Source of the DNA: Dysgonomonas sp. UBA7710
GTDB lineage: Bacteria > Bacteroidota > Bacteroidia > Bacteroidales > Dysgonomonadaceae
Direction of reading: 5' to 3'
DNA: 64,000 bases
Assembly (NCBI RefSeq): GCF_002482385.1
Contig: NZ_DLFW01000018.1
Location: 57,741-121,740, forward strand
Shown: positions 61,191-64,000 of the stretch, one piece after another
Position numbering within the stretch: position 1 is the stretch's first letter
Layout: each line of letters opens with the position of its first letter
Notes under the pieces: model-generated
The model's database searches: none
What the model was told of the DNA's origin: nothing
What the model saw: only the letters and a program-made list of their open reading frames with translations
Translations under genes and position numbers: made by a program

Positions 61191-63167
61191 ATGAAAAAGA
61201 ATTTATATAAAGTTTTAGGTCTGGCCTCATTATTGACTTTTGGCCAGTCGGCTGTTGCACAGCAGACCTATGAATTTACATTAGACACGAAGAAAATGGG
61301 AGCACCTGTTCAGTCTACCATGTATGGCCTTTTCTTCGAAGATATAAACTTCGGGGCCGATGGCGGATTGTATGCCGAGCTGGTGAAAAACAGGTCTTTT
61401 GATTTTCCGCAGGAACTCATGGGCTGGTACACTTTCGGTAAAGTGGAAGTGCGGAAAGATAATCCCCCTTTTGATAAAAATCCGAATTATCTGGTACTTT
61501 CCAATCCCGGACATGCGCATAAGCATACAGGGATAGAGAACGAAGGCTTCCGTGGGATGGGCTTTAAGAAAGATGCGACTTACCGCTTTTCTGTTTGGGC
61601 GAAGAAAGTGAATACAACGGAAGAGCAGAAAATCCGTGTCGAATTTATCAATCCCAAAGATGAAATAATAGGCAGTCAGGAATTGGTTATAAACTCATCG
61701 GACTGGCAAAAGCATCAGGTAATAATAACAGCTAAGGCGACAGAGGAAAAAGGGCGCTTACGCATATTCTTTACATCTAAGGGTGCGATTGCCGTAGACC
61801 ATGTCTCATTATTTCCTACCGACACATATAAAGGCCGTGAAAACGGAGTGAGAAAAGATTTGGCTCAGGCGCTGACGGACATTACTCCCGGTATATTCCG
61901 TTTTCCGGGAGGATGTATTGTTGAGGGAACAGACCTCGATACCCGTTACGACTGGAAAAAAACTATAGGTCCGGTTGAAAACCGTCCGGTAAATGAAAAC
62001 CGCTGGCATTATACCTTCCCTCACCGTTTCTTCCCTGATTATTATCAGAGTTATGGATTAGGCTTCTATGAGTATTTCTTATTGTCGGAAGATATGGGAG
62101 CAGAACCACTGCCTGTATTAAGCTGCGGGCTGGCATGTCAGTTTCAGAACGAAGATCAACATGCACATGTGCCTGTAAGCGATTTAGCACCATACATTCA
62201 GGATGCTCTCGACCTGATCGAGTTTGCAAACGGCCCTGTAACTTCCACTTGGGGAAAAGTGCGAGCCGATATGGGACATCCGGAACCTTTCAACCTCAAA
62301 TTTATAGGTATCGGTAACGAACAATGGGGAGAGGAATATCCCGAACATCTGGCTCCGTTCGTGAAAGAAATTCGTGCGAAATATCCTGATATGAAGATAG
62401 TCGGCAGTTCGGGGCCTTCGGCTGACGGAAAGCAATTCGACTATCTGTGGCCCGAAATGAAACGTCTGAAGGTGGATTTAGTGGACGAACATTACTATAA
62501 AGAACCGGATTGGTTCTTCAAAAACGCTGCACGTTACGATAATTATGACCGCAAAGGGCCTGCGGTATTTGCAGGAGAATACGCTTCACACGACTATTCT
62601 ACAGGTAAGCAGAACAATTTTCTGTCGGCTCTCTCCGAAGCTGCATTTATGACCGGATTGGAACGCAATGCCGATATTGTACATATGTGTACTTATGCGC
62701 CTCTTTTTGCACATGTGGATGCATGGCAATGGTGTCCGGATATGATCTGGTTCGATAATCTGCGGATGATGAAAACTCCGAACTATTATGTGCAGCAACT
62801 TTATGCGCAAAATAAAGGGACAAATACAATGACTTTGTTGTGGCCGGATAAAAAGGCTGTGACAGGGCAGGATAACCTTTATGCTTCTGCTGTTTATGAT
62901 AAAGACCAGAACTGTTACATTGTGAAAGTGGCAAATACAAGTACCGAAGCAAAGAATGTAAAAGTAACATTGACAGGAACTAAAAAGAATGCGGTATTTA
63001 CCGTCGGTGATTGCATCGTGATAAAGAATAATAACTTGAAAGCGATAAATACACTCGATAGTCCAACAAATATTATTCCCGGGAAAACAACCGCAGAAAT
63101 AGATGGAAATATACTAAATATACAGACTCAGGGTCAATCATTCGGTGTATATAAAATAAAGCTGTAA
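61191..63167 (+). CDS. GH51 alpha-L-arabinofuranosidase with N-terminal CBM-like domain
   Basis: The 658-residue protein has a signal peptide (about 1-23, ending AVAQQ). A GH51 start (TMYGLFFEDINFGADGGLYAELVKNRSFDF) is interrupted by a CBM4-like jelly roll (about 70-205, GFRGMGFKKDATYRFSVWAKK, IAVDHVSLFP). The barrel follows with FRFPGGCIVEGTD, acid/base Glu in IGIGNEQWGEEY and nucleophile Glu in VFAGEYASHD, then a C-terminal beta domain. This multidomain type differs from the compact GH51 at 41248 and resembles arabinofuranosidases that act on polymer side chains. Last gene of the AraR-module operon. Confidence 0.92.
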   Translation: MKKNLYKVLGLASLLTFGQSAVAQQTYEFTLDTKKMGAPVQSTMYGLFFEDINFGADGGLYAELVKNRSFDFPQELMGWYTFGKVEVRKDNPPFDKNPNYLVLSNPGHAHKHTGIENEGFRGMGFKKDATYRFSVWAKKVNTTEEQKIRVEFINPKDEIIGSQELVINSSDWQKHQVIITAKATEEKGRLRIFFTSKGAIAVDHVSLFPTDTYKGRENGVRKDLAQALTDITPGIFRFPGGCIVEGTDLDTRYDWKKTIGPVENRPVNENRWHYTFPHRFFPDYYQSYGLGFYEYFLLSEDMGAEPLPVLSCGLACQFQNEDQHAHVPVSDLAPYIQDALDLIEFANGPVTSTWGKVRADMGHPEPFNLKFIGIGNEQWGEEYPEHLAPFVKEIRAKYPDMKIVGSSGPSADGKQFDYLWPEMKRLKVDLVDEHYYKEPDWFFKNAARYDNYDRKGPAVFAGEYASHDYSTGKQNNFLSALSEAAFMTGLERNADIVHMCTYAPLFAHVDAWQWCPDMIWFDNLRMMKTPNYYVQQLYAQNKGTNTMTLLWPDKKAVTGQDNLYASAVYDKDQNCYIVKVANTSTEAKNVKVTLTGTKKNAVFTVGDCIVIKNNNLKAINTLDSPTNIIPGKTTAEIDGNILNIQTQGQSFGVYKIKL

Positions 63168-63191
63168 ATCAACAATCAGATTATTTTGAAG

Positions 63192-63246
63192 GAATCCAAA
63201 TATATTCTCTGCTTTGACGGAAAATAGTATTTGGATTCTTTTTATT
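63192..63246 (+). terminator. Terminator after the second GH51
   Basis: The 11-bp stem GAATCCAAATA/TATTTGGATTC (63192-63202 with 63228-63238) is followed by a T run. Confidence 0.8.
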
Positions 63247-63349
63247 TATACTAAATTTGGGATAGATTCTTTTTCAATAATTTTATCTATATAACGGAGC
63301 TATTAGTTATAGTTCGTCGTTCTTTGAAAAAATATATTTTGGAAAAGTA

Positions 63350-63780
63350 ACACATTCTGAAAGAGTGAAAAAGATGTAACCTTTGTTACCTTTTGAGAAT
63401 AGTTACAAGTAGACAAGATACGAGATACAAGTTGTTGACTGATGACTATTGACAGATGACTGATTTTGTTGTTACTTTTGTAACCTTTTATTTATAAACA
63501 CAGAGTAAAAGGGGTAATACGGAGTTTTTAAATAAATGGGATGCTTCGCTCCACTCAGCATGACAGAGCTTAACATTGTTGACTGTTCACTGAAAAAAGT
63601 GTTACCTTTGTTACCTTTTAATAAATGCTAAGTTGAAAATAATAAATAGTAAGTCTATTTTTAGGTTACAAGTAACTTCGCCCTGCAGGCAGTTATGAGT
63701 AGATAAGAGTTCAAGTTGTTAACTGCTAACTGTTGACTGTTAACTGAACTAAGTGTTACCTTTGTTACTTTTTCAATTAT
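63350..63780. repeat. Intergenic mosaic repeat, copy E
   Basis: No gene is visible. GTTACCTTTGTTACCTTTT-type units lie at about 63397, 63470, 63599 and 63753 and read rightward toward tkt, opposite to copies A-D. TTGACTGTTAACTG-type strings precede two of them with identical spacing. A short MITE-like fragment (CTCAGCATGACAGAGCTTAAC, about 63556-63576) is present. Confidence 0.7.
63733..63764 (+). promoter_or_regulatory. Candidate transketolase promoter inside the repeat
   Basis: TTG (63733-63735) and TACCTTTG (63757-63764) are 21 bases apart. The same TTG-N21-TACCTTTG layout occurs at about 63576-63607 and, on the minus strand, in copy D. The tkt ATG lies 47 bases downstream. Confidence 0.5.
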
Positions 63781-63810
63781 TAATTAAAATAATCATATAC
63801 AATATAACTT

Positions 63811-64000
63811 ATGACCACAATCAGTCTATTAAACAAATCCGCGGACAACATCCGTATTTTATCGGCCTCGATGGTAGAGAAAGCCAAATCGGGGCATCCG
63901 GGTGGCGCCATGGGCGGCGCCGACTTCATCAATGTGCTTTTCACCGGGTTTCTGGTTTACGACCCTAAGAACCCGCGGTGGGAAGGCCGTGACCGTTTCT
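63811..64000 (+). CDS. tkt: Transketolase, N-terminal part, truncated by window edge
   Basis: The frame starts at ATG 63811 (MTTISLLNKSADNIRILSAS) and runs to the window end (63 codons). The segment VEKAKSGHPGGAMGGADFINVLF is the diagnostic first thiamine-diphosphate-site region of transketolase, with the catalytic-site His in SGHPG. Transketolase consumes the xylulose-5-phosphate made by AraD, so the position after the arabinan locus makes metabolic sense, though it has its own promoter region and is a general housekeeping gene. Confidence 0.9.
   Translation, partial: MTTISLLNKSADNIRILSASMVEKAKSGHPGGAMGGADFINVLFTGFLVYDPKNPRWEGRDRF

Noticed and set aside
63811..64000. Reading tkt as part of the arabinan operon
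   Set aside because: A clear terminator at 63192-63246 and a repeat-borne promoter separate it from the GH51 gene.

Overview
The window is chromosomal DNA of a Bacteroidota (Bacteroidales) bacterium. Supporting signs are two SusC/SusD pairs, two hybrid two-component sensor/AraC proteins, the long form of IspG, lipoprotein-rich glycoside hydrolases, and promoters of the TTTG / TAnnTTTG type. A Dysgonomonas- or Parabacteroides-like genus is my guess; nothing in the sequence proves it.

Layout. 1-257: start of an ABC exporter (minus strand, cut by the window). 857-7320: a minus-strand cluster GH2 - DUF4965 'glutaminase-like' - GH127 for plant arabino-glycans. 7686-12221: two tRNA-Gln isoacceptors in inverted orientation around a P-type ATPase, then tyrS. 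13309-18814: a small membrane protein, hybrid sensor HTCS1 and a GH43-fold lipoprotein that lacks key catalytic residues. 19106-25925: the cytoplasmic arabinose pathway, with the Nudix-fold regulator AraR, then araD, araA, araB and a sodium/sugar symporter. 26833-35107: housekeeping genes (PMCA-type Ca2+ ATPase, ispG, hotdog thioesterase, RlmI-like methyltransferase, glyA). 35737-63167: a large arabinan utilisation locus with divergent HTCS2, two GH43 enzymes and a GH51, a LamG lipoprotein with a duplicated C-terminal domain, two SusC/D pairs, a third GH43, then a second operon of acetyltransferase, GH97 and GH51. 63811-64000: start of transketolase.

How it works together. Surface GH43 lipoproteins and SGBP-like proteins should cut and hold arabinan. 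The two SusC/D pairs import oligosaccharides, which periplasmic GH51/GH43/GH97 enzymes trim to L-arabinose. The symporter takes arabinose across the inner membrane, AraA/AraB/AraD turn it into xylulose-5-phosphate, and transketolase feeds that into central metabolism. Two control layers are visible in the DNA. AraR-like operators (AAGTGT-N7/8-ACACTT) occur in near-identical modules of about 78 bp before araD and before the acetyltransferase operon, with weaker single sites before araR and in the HTCS2/GH43 divergent promoter region. A 21-bp-spaced direct repeat (TTTTGTCCACC) before the GH43 operon is a likely HTCS site.

The long intergenic gaps (about 450-725, 12393-13090, 26021-26760, 35229-35700, 63350-63780) hold one mosaic repeat family built on GTTACCTTTGTTACC units, GTTAACAGT-type strings and a MITE-like inverted-repeat module. 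The GTTACC unit contains a match to the Bacteroidota -7 promoter box and, in four of five places, sits upstream of a gene start in the matching orientation.
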